From the NCBI GenBank assembly GCA_014138095.1, contig JACGXE010000003.1, positions 434,001-498,000 on the forward strand: a stretch of 64,000 bases of DNA, in the 5' to 3' direction. The position numbers and the translations under genes are program-made. Positions within the stretch are counted from its first letter, which is position 1. Each line of letters starts with the position of its first letter. The notes under the pieces were generated by a model, which was not told the DNA's origin, did not search any database, and worked only from the letters and a program-made list of their open reading frames with translations. Source of the DNA: Ochrobactrum sp. RH2CCR150 (GTDB lineage: Bacteria; Pseudomonadota; Alphaproteobacteria; Rhizobiales; Rhizobiaceae). This document shows, piece by piece, positions 36,406-45,264 of this stretch.

Positions 36406-37056
36406 ATGTTAGATATGCATCCGGAACTTGTCTTTCTAAGAAATATATTGCTGGCTCAACGTTTGAATGAATATGGTTTTCTTTTCCAGCCGGATAACAC
36501 AATTGCTTCAGATGGCGGGATTTTTTCATTAAGAAACACCGAGAATCTAGGAAATAATGTAAAAAAGATCCATATTACCAAATGTAATGATCATAGAGTA
36601 ATTTCGAACTATTGGTATCCTTACGTACACGGTGCGGCTGGTTCTATTTCTGTTCCCAAGAATATTCCTGATGGGACATTGATTTTAACTGGTGGCATGA
36701 ATGGATGCGCTCTGCATGTAGAAGATGGGGGAGATCATTACGTATTCTTTCATGATCTGAATGGGAGATACTGCAAGCGTGGGTTAAAAACTATATGCAG
36801 GGTAGAATACAGAGATTATGCTGGGAGAATTGGGATTTCAGGTATTGGTCATGGTGTTCATATGGCACAATGCAAGTATGGAACGGAAAAAACACAGCGG
36901 ACGTATACAGAAAATAGTAATATTTGCTTAAAAGTAAATGGTACTATTAACGTATACTCGTCAGGCGTCATATCGTATGATGAAGGAGACCATAGACGTC
37001 GAATTCATCATCCATACCAATCGTCATTATTCCAGATTATTACTAGCTTTCGGTGA
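36406..37056 (+). CDS. Low-GC orphan with CNF1-like Cys/His signature
   Basis: A 216-aa protein from ATG 36406 (TTG 36400 also possible; both share the AAGGTG site). Its base composition is far lower in GC than its neighbours, indicating recent transfer. No signal peptide or membrane helix. The segment LILTGGMNGCALHV followed by YVFFHD has C101 and H116 in the same LxGC...H arrangement (15 residues apart) as the catalytic Cys866/His881 of cytotoxic necrotizing factor 1, a glutamine deamidase; BLF1 has a related layout. No secretion gene, immunity gene or VgrG/PAAR neighbour is visible. Family assignment is an inference from this one motif; it could be an unrelated beta-rich protein. Confidence 0.5.
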   Translation: MLDMHPELVFLRNILLAQRLNEYGFLFQPDNTIASDGGIFSLRNTENLGNNVKKIHITKCNDHRVISNYWYPYVHGAAGSISVPKNIPDGTLILTGGMNGCALHVEDGGDHYVFFHDLNGRYCKRGLKTICRVEYRDYAGRIGISGIGHGVHMAQCKYGTEKTQRTYTENSNICLKVNGTINVYSSGVISYDEGDHRRRIHHPYQSSLFQIITSFR

Positions 37057-37077
37057 GTTATACAGTGTTTGATTTTG

Positions 37078-37112
37078 ATAGGTCGCTGGTTTTGCGTGTG
37101 GCAGCGATCTAT
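37078..37112. terminator. Hairpin between the orphan gene and phnF
   Basis: ATAGGTCGCT (37078-37087) and AGCGATCTAT (37103-37112) form a 10-bp stem with one G-T pair. It lies 20 bp after the orphan stop and 50 bp after the end of phnF on the other strand, so it can serve as a convergent transcript end. Confidence 0.45.
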
Positions 37113-37163
37113 GAATCGGACGTGCTATGAATTGTATCAAAACAATATTCCCTGGCAGGTATT

Positions 37164-37919
37164 TTACCCAATGTCTTTGGGATATGTCTCGATTGAAAAC
37201 TCCATGCGGTCTGCGGAAAAGCGCGTCAGCGAATACTGGATCGGGTGACCATCTGTATCGACATTGATCGCACGTGCCATTAGCACAATGGCTCCGGGCG
37301 AGAGTTTCAGATGTTTCAGATCATCTGAATCGGCATGTTGGGCCGAAATGGTTGTCGACTTGCGGAAATAATCCTCAATCCCGGCTTTCCGGAGCGCCCA
37401 GGTGATGGACCCGTTTTCAGCATAGTCGGCGGCAAAATCGGGAAAACGCGCGGCATTCACCCAATGCGTCGCGCGCGATACCGGACGTCCATCTGCACTG
37501 TGTGCCGTTTCAAGTTTCGTGACTTCGCTGCCGACAGCAATGCCCAAGGCGTCCGCTATGTCAGCAGTTGCCGCTTCGGTATCACTGCTGAGCAATATGC
37601 CTTTGACTTCGCTTGCCTGCGTACCCAGCGATTGAGAAATACGGGTGCGTTGCCCGATCTGATAGGTCAGACGCTTGGCATTGGCAACGAATGTGCCGCG
37701 GCCCTGTTCAGCGCGGAGAACGCCTTCCTGTGTCAATGCGGCGATGGCGCTTCGTACCGTATGCCGGTTGACACCGAAGCGATCTGCCAGTTCCATCTCG
37801 GCAGGCATGCGTGCACCGGACTGAAGTTTTCCGGCCATGATGTCGCCGCGTATCTCATCGGCAATCTGCCGCCAGATGGCCACACCGCTGTTTCGTTCAA
37901 TTCGTTTGGTCTTTGTCAT
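37164..37919 (-). CDS. phnF: GntR/HutC-family phosphonate regulator PhnF
   Basis: Transcriptional repressor of C-P lyase genes. 251 aa from ATG 37919 (TTG 37922 adds one residue). N-terminal winged helix-turn-helix: PAEMELADRFGVNRHTVRSAIAALTQEGVLR, read here in two parts, at about residues 40-70; then GRGTFV and a C-terminal UTRA ligand-binding domain. Divergent from phnG, with a palindrome and a PHO box in the 118-bp gap. The ligand is probably a phosphonate or a pathway intermediate. Confidence 0.9.
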   Translation of the reverse strand: MTKTKRIERNSGVAIWRQIADEIRGDIMAGKLQSGARMPAEMELADRFGVNRHTVRSAIAALTQEGVLRAEQGRGTFVANAKRLTYQIGQRTRISQSLGTQASEVKGILLSSDTEAATADIADALGIAVGSEVTKLETAHSADGRPVSRATHWVNAARFPDFAADYAENGSITWALRKAGIEDYFRKSTTISAQHADSDDLKHLKLSPGAIVLMARAINVDTDGHPIQYSLTRFSADRMEFSIETYPKDIG

Positions 37920-37922
37920 CAA

Positions 37923-37956
37923 CTGTCATCGTCCTGTCATTGGCAGGGAGTATTAA
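37923..37956 (+). promoter_or_regulatory. PHO box and -10 of the phnG promoter
   Basis: CTGTCAT (37923-37929), four bases, CTGTCAT (37934-37940): a perfect copy of the PhoB direct repeat described for Sinorhizobium. A -10 candidate TATTAA (37951-37956) starts 10 bp after it, the distance expected for PhoB-activated promoters. This would drive phnG onward under phosphate limitation. The box abuts the phnF start. Confidence 0.85.
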
Positions 37957-37972
37957 TTCTGTTATTGTATGG

Positions 37973-37992
37973 TTGTCTAGATAAATAGACAA
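37973..37992. promoter_or_regulatory. Probable PhnF operator
   Basis: Palindrome TTGTCTA (37973-37979), six bases, TAGACAA (37986-37992). Its position about 10 bp after the predicted phnG transcription start, between phnF and phnG, and the GntR/HutC type of PhnF suggest it is the PhnF site acting as a block to elongation or open-complex formation. Confidence 0.7.
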
Positions 37993-38037
37993 ATATGCGA
38001 AGCAAGTCAACAGGATTGAAACAGGGCGGAAAAGCTC

Positions 38038-38580
38038 ATGCAAACGACAGAGCCCAAGGCAGGCAATGGCACTGCCGCCGGTGGGATCCACGCCTCGGCC
38101 AGCAATGACAGATCCGGAAACGGCACGGCGCTTGATGCGATGCAGGCTGCACGTCAGGCCAGCATGGCAACACTTGCGCAGGCGAGCGGCGAAGAGCTGA
38201 AAGCTTTCTGGCTGGAATGGTCGGACAAGCCCGATTTTGAAATTCTCCGTGGTCCGGAAACCGGACTGGTGATGCTGCGCGGCCGTATTGGCGGCGGCGG
38301 TGCGCCGTTCAATGTCGGCGAGGCGACGGTGACACGCGCAACGGTGCGTCTGGCCGATGGTTCGGTCGGGCATTCCTATGCGCTTGGTCGTGATCAGGAC
38401 AAGGCGCGGCTGGCCGCTCTGTTCGATGCGCTCTGGATCGACGAAGAGCGACGCGACGCGGTGGAGCGTCAGATCCTCGACGTCTTGCGCAACCGGCTGG
38501 CGCAGGCCGATGCAAAGCAGCGTAGCGAAGCCGCTGCCACGAAAGTTGATTTCTTCACCATGGTCCGGGGAGACAATTGA
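38038..38580 (+). CDS. phnG: C-P lyase core complex subunit PhnG
   Basis: Subunit of the PhnGHIJ complex that attaches ribose-triphosphate to a phosphonate and cleaves the C-P bond. 180 aa, longer than the roughly 150-aa E. coli protein because of about 35 low-complexity residues at the N terminus. The core carries GLVMLRGRIGGGG, PFNVGEATVTRATVRL and GHSYALGRDQDKA. Starts the phnGHIJK run; its stop overlaps the phnH ATG by 1 bp. GGCGGA lies 5' of ATG. Confidence 0.93.
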   Translation: MQTTEPKAGNGTAAGGIHASASNDRSGNGTALDAMQAARQASMATLAQASGEELKAFWLEWSDKPDFEILRGPETGLVMLRGRIGGGGAPFNVGEATVTRATVRLADGSVGHSYALGRDQDKARLAALFDALWIDEERRDAVERQILDVLRNRLAQADAKQRSEAAATKVDFFTMVRGDN

Positions 38581-39203
38581 TGCTTCATTCTTCACCCCAT
38601 TCTTCTCCGGCCTTTGAAGGCGGTCTCGCCAATCCGGTCACGGACGCCCAATCGGCCTTTCATGCGGTCATGCATGCGATGGCGAATCCGGGCCGCGTTT
38701 ACGCTTTGGCGCGTGCAGCCACGCCGCCTCAACCATTGACGCCGGAACTGGGCGTCATTGCCGCCACCTTGCTCGACCATGACGCCACCGTCTGGTGCGA
38801 CCGCGCCATTGCAGCCAATGCAGACGCCACAGCCTGGCTAACCTTTCAGACCGGCGCGCCGCAGGTGGACGGCTCGGCTTCCGCGCAATTCGCACTGGTT
38901 ACCGATGCTTCGCTGTTGCCAGCATTGGCAGAATTCTCGCAAGGGCTGCCTGAGTTTCCAGACCGCTCGACGACGGTGGTTCTGGCGGTCAAGTCCTTTG
39001 AAAGCGGGCAGGGCCTTGTTCTGAAAGGCCCCGGCATCGACGGTGAGCGGGAAGTTCACATCGATGGTCTTCCGCAGAACTTCGTTGCGCAATGGCGTGA
39101 CAACGGTACGCAATTTCCACTTGGCGTCGATCTGGTTCTGGTGAGCGACGGTGCTGTCATCGCATTTCCGCGCACCACGCGCATAACCAAACTGGAGGGC
39201 TGA
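38580..39203 (+). CDS. phnH: C-P lyase core complex subunit PhnH
   Basis: Homodimeric PLP-transferase-fold subunit without PLP, part of the PhnGHIJ core. 207 aa from ATG 38580. Conserved blocks: FHAVMHAMANPGR near residue 22 and the C-terminal PLGVDLVLV...AFPRTT. Overlaps phnG by 1 bp and precedes phnI by 2 bp, so translationally coupled. Confidence 0.93.
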   Translation: MLHSSPHSSPAFEGGLANPVTDAQSAFHAVMHAMANPGRVYALARAATPPQPLTPELGVIAATLLDHDATVWCDRAIAANADATAWLTFQTGAPQVDGSASAQFALVTDASLLPALAEFSQGLPEFPDRSTTVVLAVKSFESGQGLVLKGPGIDGEREVHIDGLPQNFVAQWRDNGTQFPLGVDLVLVSDGAVIAFPRTTRITKLEG

Positions 39204-39205
39204 AC

Positions 39206-40327
39206 ATGTATGTTGCCGTAAAGGGTGGCGAAACAGCCATCCGTAACGCCCACCGGCTTCTCGATGATCGCCGCCGTGGTGATCGTGCGGTGCCTGCACT
39301 GCGTCTGGATCAGATTGTCGAACAGCTTGCGCTGGCCGTTGATCGCGTAATGGCAGAAGGTTCGCTCTATGATCGCGAGCTGGCCGCACTTGCCGTGCGC
39401 CAATCGCGAGGCGATCTGATCGAGGCAATATTCCTCGTGCGTGCTTATCGCACTACATTGCCGCGTTTTGGCTATTCGCGCCCGATGGAAACCGGGCAGA
39501 TGCTGATCGAGCGACGCATCTCCGCGACCTATAAGGATCTTCCGGGCGGCCAGCTGCTTGGTCCGACCTTCGATTACACCCACCGTCTTCTCGATCCTGA
39601 TCTGGCGGGAGATGTTACGGTACCGGAGCCTGAAGCGCGCGAAACCGAGAAGGAAGAGACGCCTCGCGTCACCGATATTCTCGGTGTGAACGGCATGATC
39701 GAAGACGATGGCTCTCTGCCGGAAGGCCACGAGCCGGGCGACCTGACACGCGAGCCGTGGACATTCCCGATGGAACGCGATCTGCGCTTGCAGGCGCTGG
39801 CGCGGGGCGATGAAGGCTTCCTTCTCGCACTCGGCTATTCCACCCAGCGCGGCTATGGCAACACCCATCCCTTCGTCGGAGAAATTCGCATTGGCGAAGT
39901 GGAGGTCGAATTCGACGTGCCGGAACTGGGCTTTGCCGTCTCGCTAGGCCGGGTGCAATTGACCGAATGCCAGATGATCAACCAGTTCAAGGGCTCGGCA
40001 AAGCAGCCGCCGCAATTCACACGCGGCTATGGTCTGGTGTTCGGCCAGAGTGAGCGCAAGGCCATGTCCATGTCGCTCTGCGACCGCGCCTTGCGGGTTC
40101 GCGAATTCGATACTGATGTGACCGCGCCTGCACAGGACGAGGAATTTGTCATTTCCCACTCCGACAATGTGCAGTCGACTGGCTTCGTTGAGCATCTGAA
40201 ACTGCCGCATTACGTCGATTTTCAGGCTGAACTCGAACTCATCCGCAGCATGCGTGCAGAATATGAGAAAACGCAGAGCGAGGCTGAAGGCACAGTGGAC
40301 GGTCAAGCGAAGGAGGCCGCAGAATGA
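39206..40327 (+). CDS. phnI: C-P lyase core complex subunit PhnI
   Basis: Catalytic subunit that, with PhnG, H and L, replaces the adenine of ATP by a phosphonate to give alpha-D-ribose 1-phosphonate 5-triphosphate. 373 aa, usual length. Characteristic start MYVAVKGGETAI and blocks QSRGDLIEAIFLVRAYRTTLPR and GYSTQRGYGNTHPFVGEIR (read in parts). Ends with a charged tail. Overlaps phnJ by 4 bp. Confidence 0.96.
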   Translation: MYVAVKGGETAIRNAHRLLDDRRRGDRAVPALRLDQIVEQLALAVDRVMAEGSLYDRELAALAVRQSRGDLIEAIFLVRAYRTTLPRFGYSRPMETGQMLIERRISATYKDLPGGQLLGPTFDYTHRLLDPDLAGDVTVPEPEARETEKEETPRVTDILGVNGMIEDDGSLPEGHEPGDLTREPWTFPMERDLRLQALARGDEGFLLALGYSTQRGYGNTHPFVGEIRIGEVEVEFDVPELGFAVSLGRVQLTECQMINQFKGSAKQPPQFTRGYGLVFGQSERKAMSMSLCDRALRVREFDTDVTAPAQDEEFVISHSDNVQSTGFVEHLKLPHYVDFQAELELIRSMRAEYEKTQSEAEGTVDGQAKEAAE

Positions 40328-41217
40328 GCGATCTGGCCAATTACAATTTCGCCTATCTGGACGAACAGACCAAGCGAATGATCCGCCGCGCCATACTGAA
40401 GGCCATTGCGGTGCCCGGTTATCAGGTGCCTTTTGCCAGCCGCGAAATGCCGATGCCTTATGGCTGGGGCACGGGTGGCGTGCAGGTGACGGCCTCTATT
40501 CTTGGGCCGGATGATGTGCTGAAGGTTATCGATCAGGGTGCTGACGACACCACCAATGCTGTTTCGATCCGGGCGTTTTTCCAGAAGACCGCCGATGTGG
40601 CTGTGACGACCAGCACCGGCGAGGCGACGATCATCCAGACGCGCCACCGTATACCGGAATATCCGCTGACCGAAGGGCAGGTGATTGTCTATCAGGTGCC
40701 GATCCCGGAACCGCTGCGCTTTCTGGAACCCCGCGAAACGGAAACGCGCAAGATGCACGCGCTCGCCGAATATGGTCTCATGCATGTGAAGCTCTATGAG
40801 GATATTGCGCGTCACGGCCAGATCGCCAAAACCTATGATTATCCGGTGATGATCGAAGGACGCTACGTGATGGCTCCATCTCCGACGCCGAAATTCGACA
40901 ATCCGAAAATGCATATGTCGCCTGCCTTGCAGCTGTTCGGCGCGGGTCGCGAAAAGCGCATCTATGCGGTTCCGCCATACACGCAGGTCGTGAGCCTCGA
41001 TTTCGAGGATCATCCGTTCGAAGTGCAGAAGTTCAAGGAACCTTGTGCACTCTGCGGTGCAAGGGGCGTTTATCTGGACGAAGTCGTGCTGGATGATCGC
41101 GGTGGCTCGATGTTCGTGTGCTCGGACACCGACTATTGCGAAGACCGTCAGGCAAAAGGCCATTTCGGTCATCTGGCCGCCAATAACGAGGCTGCAGCCA
41201 AGGAAACGGTAAGATGA
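40324..41217 (+). CDS. phnJ: C-P lyase, radical SAM subunit PhnJ
   Basis: Radical SAM-type iron-sulfur enzyme that cleaves the C-P bond of ribose 1-phosphonate 5-phosphate. 297 aa. The cysteine pattern C241-x2-C244-x21-C266 (cluster ligands) and C272 (thiyl radical) is complete and has the same numbering as in E. coli PhnJ. Overlaps phnI by 4 bp and phnK by 4 bp. All key residues are present, so the locus should be active. Confidence 0.97.
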   Translation: MSDLANYNFAYLDEQTKRMIRRAILKAIAVPGYQVPFASREMPMPYGWGTGGVQVTASILGPDDVLKVIDQGADDTTNAVSIRAFFQKTADVAVTTSTGEATIIQTRHRIPEYPLTEGQVIVYQVPIPEPLRFLEPRETETRKMHALAEYGLMHVKLYEDIARHGQIAKTYDYPVMIEGRYVMAPSPTPKFDNPKMHMSPALQLFGAGREKRIYAVPPYTQVVSLDFEDHPFEVQKFKEPCALCGARGVYLDEVVLDDRGGSMFVCSDTDYCEDRQAKGHFGHLAANNEAAAKETVR

Positions 41218-41990
41218 GTGACGAACCTCTGCTGAGAGTGAACAGCCTTTCGAAGTTCTATGGCAGCCGTCGTGGCTGCGAGGATATCTCCTTCAATCTT
41301 TGGCCCGGTGAAGTTCTGGCAATCGTTGGTGAATCCGGCTCGGGCAAGACGACGCTGCTCAACAGCCTTGCAACCCGGCTAGAACCGACATCCGGAACTG
41401 TTGAATACCGGATGCGCGATGGCGAATTCCGCGATCTGTACAAGATCGGTGAGGCCGAGCGCCGTTTCCTGATGCGCACCGATTGGGGTTTTGTCCACCA
41501 GAACCCCGCTGACGGATTGCGCATGACGGTTTCGGCTGGGGCCAATGTCGGCGAGCGCCTCATGGCCGTGGGTGAACGCCACTATGGCAACATCCGCTCC
41601 ACGGCGACTGAGTGGCTTGGCCGCGTGGAAATCGCATCTGACCGTATCGACGACCAGCCGCGCGCCTTTTCCGGCGGTATGCGTCAGCGTTTGCAGATCG
41701 CTCGCAATCTCGTCACCGCACCGCGACTGGTATTCATGGACGAGCCGACCGGCGGTCTCGACGTTTCGGTGCAGGCGCGCCTGCTCGACCTGTTGCGCGG
41801 GCTGGTCAACGATCTGGGGCTTTCAGTCATCATCGTGACGCATGATTTGGCCGTAGCGCGGCTTCTGTCGCACCGCATCATGGTCATGAAAGACGGTCAT
41901 ATTGTCGAGCAAGGGCTGACAGATCGCGTGCTGGATGACCCTCAAGCGCCTTATACGCAGTTGCTCGTATCGTCGATCTTGCAGGTATAG
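41214..41990 (+). CDS. phnK: C-P lyase-associated ABC ATPase PhnK
   Basis: ABC-type ATPase that binds the PhnJ dimer of the C-P lyase core rather than a transporter. 258 aa, with Walker A GESGSGKTT around residue 39, signature FSGGMRQRLQIARN, Walker B LVFMDEPTGGLD, and the H-loop VTHDLAVARLL. Overlaps phnJ by 4 bp. A 68-bp gap with a small inverted repeat precedes phnL. Confidence 0.95.
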   Translation: MSDEPLLRVNSLSKFYGSRRGCEDISFNLWPGEVLAIVGESGSGKTTLLNSLATRLEPTSGTVEYRMRDGEFRDLYKIGEAERRFLMRTDWGFVHQNPADGLRMTVSAGANVGERLMAVGERHYGNIRSTATEWLGRVEIASDRIDDQPRAFSGGMRQRLQIARNLVTAPRLVFMDEPTGGLDVSVQARLLDLLRGLVNDLGLSVIIVTHDLAVARLLSHRIMVMKDGHIVEQGLTDRVLDDPQAPYTQLLVSSILQV

Positions 41991-42058
41991 ATCAATTAAA
42001 ACAGATATTTATCGCATGGTTTTGCCAAATTGGCGGAACTTCATGCGTGAGGTGAAAA

Positions 42059-42793
42059 ATGTCTATGTTGCAAACATCCGCTTCGCAATCCATGCCACCA
42101 CTGGTCGTATCCGGCGTAACCAAGACCTTCACCATGCATTTGCAGGGCGGCATTGAACTGCCCGTCGTGCATGGCGTGAATTTTGAACTCAATGCCGGTG
42201 AATGTGCCGTGCTGGGCGGTCCATCAGGTGCAGGCAAAAGCTCGATCCTGAAGATGGTCTACGGCAATTATGCGGTGAATGGCGGCTCCATCCTGATCCG
42301 TCATGCGGATCGCGCCGTCGATCTGGCCAAGGCTGATCCCCGCGAAGTGCTTGGCGTTCGTCGTGACACCATTGGCTATGTCAGCCAGTTTCTGCGCACA
42401 CTGCCGCGTGTAGCGGCGATTGATGTCGTCGCCGAGCCGTTGATTGCTCGCGGTGCCGACCACAACATGGCGCTGGACCGCGCCCGGGAATTGTTAGCCA
42501 AGCTCAACCTGCCGGAACGTCTCTGGGCGCTTCCGCCTGCAACCTTTTCCGGCGGTGAACAGCAGCGCGTCAACATTGCTCGCGGTTTCATCACCGATCA
42601 TCCGGTGTTGCTGCTGGACGAACCAACGGCTTCGCTCGATGCGAAAAACCGTGCGGTTGTGGTCGATCTGATCAAGACCAAAAAGGCCGAAGGCGTTGCC
42701 ATGCTCGGCATTTTCCACGACGAAGATGTGCGTGAGGAAGTGGCAGACCGCATCATCGACGTGACTGCCTTTTCTCCGAGGGCAGTTGCATGA
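42059..42793 (+). CDS. phnL: C-P lyase-associated ABC ATPase PhnL
   Basis: Second non-transport ABC ATPase of the C-P lyase system. 244 aa, with Walker [10 protein letters not shown] near residue 60, signature [14 protein letters not shown], Walker [13 protein letters not shown]. Ribosome site GAGGTG, 4 nt before ATG. Overlaps the acyltransferase gene by 4 bp. Start of a second sub-operon (phnL to phnN) or continuation of the first after the 68-bp gap. Confidence 0.95.
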   Translation: MSMLQTSASQSMPPLVVSGVTKTFTMHLQGGIELPVVHGVNFELNAGECAVLGGPSGAGKSSILKMVYGNYAVNGGSILIRHADRAVDLAKADPREVLGVRRDTIGYVSQFLRTLPRVAAIDVVAEPLIARGADHNMALDRARELLAKLNLPERLWALPPATFSGGEQQRVNIARGFITDHPVLLLDEPTASLDAKNRAVVVDLIKTKKAEGVAMLGIFHDEDVREEVADRIIDVTAFSPRAVA

Positions 42794-43449
42794 CGAAGCT
42801 CTCGGTCGAACCACTGGTTCATGAAACGGCAGATGTCAGCGGCAGCAGGCTTGGCCGCTACACGGAAGTCGGCGCACGCAGCCGCCTGTCGGAAACGGTG
42901 CTGGAGGACTATTCCTATCTCGGCATCGATTGCGAAATCTGGTGTGCGGAAATCGGCAAATTCTCCAACATTGCCAGTCATGTGCGCATCAACGCCACCA
43001 ATCATCCGACATGGCGACCGACCCTGCATCATTTCACCTATCGCGCAGGCGATTACTGGCCGGATGCGGAGAATGAAACCGAGTTCTTCGATTGGCGTCG
43101 TGGCAATGCGGTGAAGATCGGCCATGACACATGGCTCGGTCACGGCTCGACCATTCTGCCGGGCGTTACCGTGGGCAATGGTGCGGTGATCGGCGCTGGC
43201 GCAGTCGTCAGCAAGGATGTTGCACCTTACACGATTGTCGGCGGTGTACCGGCGCGTCTTATCCGTGAGCGCTTTGACGCTGCGACCGGCAATCGTCTCG
43301 ACCGGCTGGCCTGGTGGGACTGGAGCCATGAACGCCTGCGCGGCGCGCTCGATGACTTCCGCGCGCTCGATATCGAAACTTTTCTCTCGAAATATGAAAC
43401 TGCCGCCAATACCGAGGCGGTCATGAAAGAGCTTTCTCATGGCGAATGA
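42790..43449 (+). CDS. Hexapeptide-repeat acyltransferase of phosphonate loci
   Basis: A 219-aa left-handed beta-helix protein (LbH/DapH-GlmU-like), family TIGR03308 type, found inside C-P lyase operons. Repeats of the I-G-x-A/G type run from residue 10 to 160: [21 protein letters not shown] is the clear end block, read in parts. It probably acetylates an aminoalkylphosphonate or a ribosyl intermediate, as PhnO does in E. coli by another fold; substrate not proven. Overlaps phnL by 4 bp and phnM by 11 bp. Confidence 0.85.
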   Translation: MTKLSVEPLVHETADVSGSRLGRYTEVGARSRLSETVLEDYSYLGIDCEIWCAEIGKFSNIASHVRINATNHPTWRPTLHHFTYRAGDYWPDAENETEFFDWRRGNAVKIGHDTWLGHGSTILPGVTVGNGAVIGAGAVVSKDVAPYTIVGGVPARLIRERFDAATGNRLDRLAWWDWSHERLRGALDDFRALDIETFLSKYETAANTEAVMKELSHGE

Positions 43450-44578
43450 AATCGTTCTCAAAAATGCACGTATCGTGCTTGCCGACGAGGTCGTTTCCGG
43501 CTCCATCCTGATCCGCGACGGCAAGATCGCCGCCATTGATCAGGGCAACGTGAATGGCGGCGAGGATATGGATGGCGATTATGTCATTCCCGGCCTGATC
43601 GAACTCCATACCGACCAGCTGGAATCGCATTATGCGCCGCGCCCCAAGGTGCGCTGGAACGTGGATGCCGCCGTTCAGGCCCACGACGCGCAGGTTGCCG
43701 CATCGGGCATCACCACTGTCTTCGATGCGATGCGGGTCGGTTCCGATTATGATCGCGACTTCGTCGGCAAAGATATGCGTCTGCTGGCCGATGCGATTGA
43801 AAGCGGTGTGCGCGAAAACCGTCTGCGCGCCGACCATTTCCTGCATCTGCGTTGCGAAGTTTCGGCAGCGGACTGCCTTGAAGGCTTTGCGCTGTTTGAA
43901 AACGACGATCGGGTGAAGCTTGCTTCGCTGATGGATCATGCGCCGGGGCAGCGCCAGTTTGCGGAGGTCGAAACCTACCGCACCTATTATATGCGCAAGC
44001 TGAAACTCAACGACGAAGAGTTTCGTTTGCATTGCGAAAGGCGCATGGCGGACTCGGACGCCTATTCGGCCAAGCATCGCCGGGCGATTGCCGATCTGGC
44101 GGGTGCGCGTGGCATCGTGCTGGCAAGCCATGATGACGCCACAAGCGCCCATGTCGATGAATCGCTCGATCACGGCGTCCGGATTGCCGAGTTTCCGACC
44201 ACACTGGAAGCGGCTTCGGCTTCGAAGGGCGCAGGCCTGTCCATCCTGATGGGCGCGCCGAATATCGTGCGCGGCGGTTCGCATTCCGGCAATATTGCCG
44301 CCCGTGATCTGGTGGATAATGGCAGCCTGGACATTCTGTCGTCGGATTATATCCCGTTCAGCCTGATCCAGTCGGCCTTCGGGCTTGCTTCCGGCGAGCG
44401 CCCGATTGGGCTTCCCGAAGCCATCCGCCTCGTCAGCAAGAACCCCGCCGATGCAATGCGTATGGATGATCGTGGCGAAATTGCTGTCGGCAAGCGCGCC
44501 GATCTGGTACGAGCCCGCACGAGAAGTGCAATTCCGGTGGTACGCACTGTCTGGCGTGAAGGCGAGCGGGTGCTCTGA
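43439..44578 (+). CDS. phnM: Ribose 1-alkylphosphonate 5-triphosphate diphosphatase PhnM
   Basis: Amidohydrolase-fold enzyme that removes pyrophosphate from ribose 1-phosphonate 5-triphosphate before C-P cleavage. 379 aa; metal-ligand blocks [15 protein letters not shown] (HxD type), [15 protein letters not shown] and LSSDYIP. Overlaps the acyltransferase by 11 bp and touches phnN (last base of the stop is the A of ATG). The normal family length and motifs are intact. Confidence 0.95.
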   Translation: MANEIVLKNARIVLADEVVSGSILIRDGKIAAIDQGNVNGGEDMDGDYVIPGLIELHTDQLESHYAPRPKVRWNVDAAVQAHDAQVAASGITTVFDAMRVGSDYDRDFVGKDMRLLADAIESGVRENRLRADHFLHLRCEVSAADCLEGFALFENDDRVKLASLMDHAPGQRQFAEVETYRTYYMRKLKLNDEEFRLHCERRMADSDAYSAKHRRAIADLAGARGIVLASHDDATSAHVDESLDHGVRIAEFPTTLEAASASKGAGLSILMGAPNIVRGGSHSGNIAARDLVDNGSLDILSSDYIPFSLIQSAFGLASGERPIGLPEAIRLVSKNPADAMRMDDRGEIAVGKRADLVRARTRSAIPVVRTVWREGERVL

Positions 44579-45162
44579 TGCGTATGGAGAATATTCAGCC
44601 GAAAGGCTGTTTCGTTGCCGTTGTCGGCCCCAGCGGGGCCGGCAAGGATACGATCATGGATGGCGCGCGCATTGCCCTTGCAGGCGATGCGCGATTTCAC
44701 TTTGTGCGCCGCACCGTCACGCGCCCGCAAATGCCGGGAACTGAAGATCACGACAGTCTGGATGAAGCAGCTTTTGCAAAAGCCGCAGGCGAGGGTGCCT
44801 TTGCGCTGCATTGGCGTGCTCATGGCCTCGATTATGGTCTGCCAAAGTCGCTCGATACGCTCATTGATGGCGGAACAGTGGTGATTGCCAACCTCTCACG
44901 CCGCGTTCTGGACGACATGCGCAAGCTCTATCCATCGCGTTCAGTGGTTGTGATCAGTGCCCGTCCGGAGGTTCTGGCTGAGCGGCTGGCAGCGCGCGGA
45001 CGAGAGAGCAGAGAAGAGATCGCCTTGCGCCTTTCGCGCGAAGTAAGCTTCGACAACGGGGCTGGCGATGTTGTCATAATAGACAATTCCGGCGATGTCG
45101 TTGAATCCACTGATGCATTCATTCGTCACCTGATGGAAATTCAAGGAAAAACAATAGTTTAA
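44578..45162 (+). CDS. phnN: Ribose 1,5-bisphosphate phosphokinase PhnN
   Basis: Phosphorylates ribose 1,5-bisphosphate to PRPP, returning the C-P lyase sugar product to metabolism. 194 aa, guanylate-kinase fold with P-loop GPSGAGKD at residues 18-25, the FVRRTVTRP block, and the lid region LAARGRESREEIALRL. Overlaps phnM by 1 bp. phnP, whose cyclic phosphodiesterase acts before it in E. coli, is not in the window. Confidence 0.93.
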   Translation: MRMENIQPKGCFVAVVGPSGAGKDTIMDGARIALAGDARFHFVRRTVTRPQMPGTEDHDSLDEAAFAKAAGEGAFALHWRAHGLDYGLPKSLDTLIDGGTVVIANLSRRVLDDMRKLYPSRSVVVISARPEVLAERLAARGRESREEIALRLSREVSFDNGAGDVVIIDNSGDVVESTDAFIRHLMEIQGKTIV

Positions 45163-45176
45163 ATAATGGACTTCGA

Positions 45177-45226
45177 GTGACGTGTAAATTTACACAAACG
45201 TCACGATGCTTTCATTGCAGTGTCAT
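45177..45226 (+). promoter_or_regulatory. phnC promoter: nested palindrome and PHO box
   Basis: CTTTCAT (45209-45215), TGCA, GTGTCAT (45220-45226) is a degenerate PHO box (5 of 7 or better in each half). Just upstream is GTGTAAA-TTTACAC (45182-45195), a perfect 14-bp palindrome, nested in GTGACG (45177-45182) / CGTCAC (45199-45204). The palindrome does not look like the PhnF site and could bind another regulator. Confidence 0.65.
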
Positions 45227-45264
45227 GGAAGCAATTCAGAGTGAGCATGAATGGAGATGAATTC

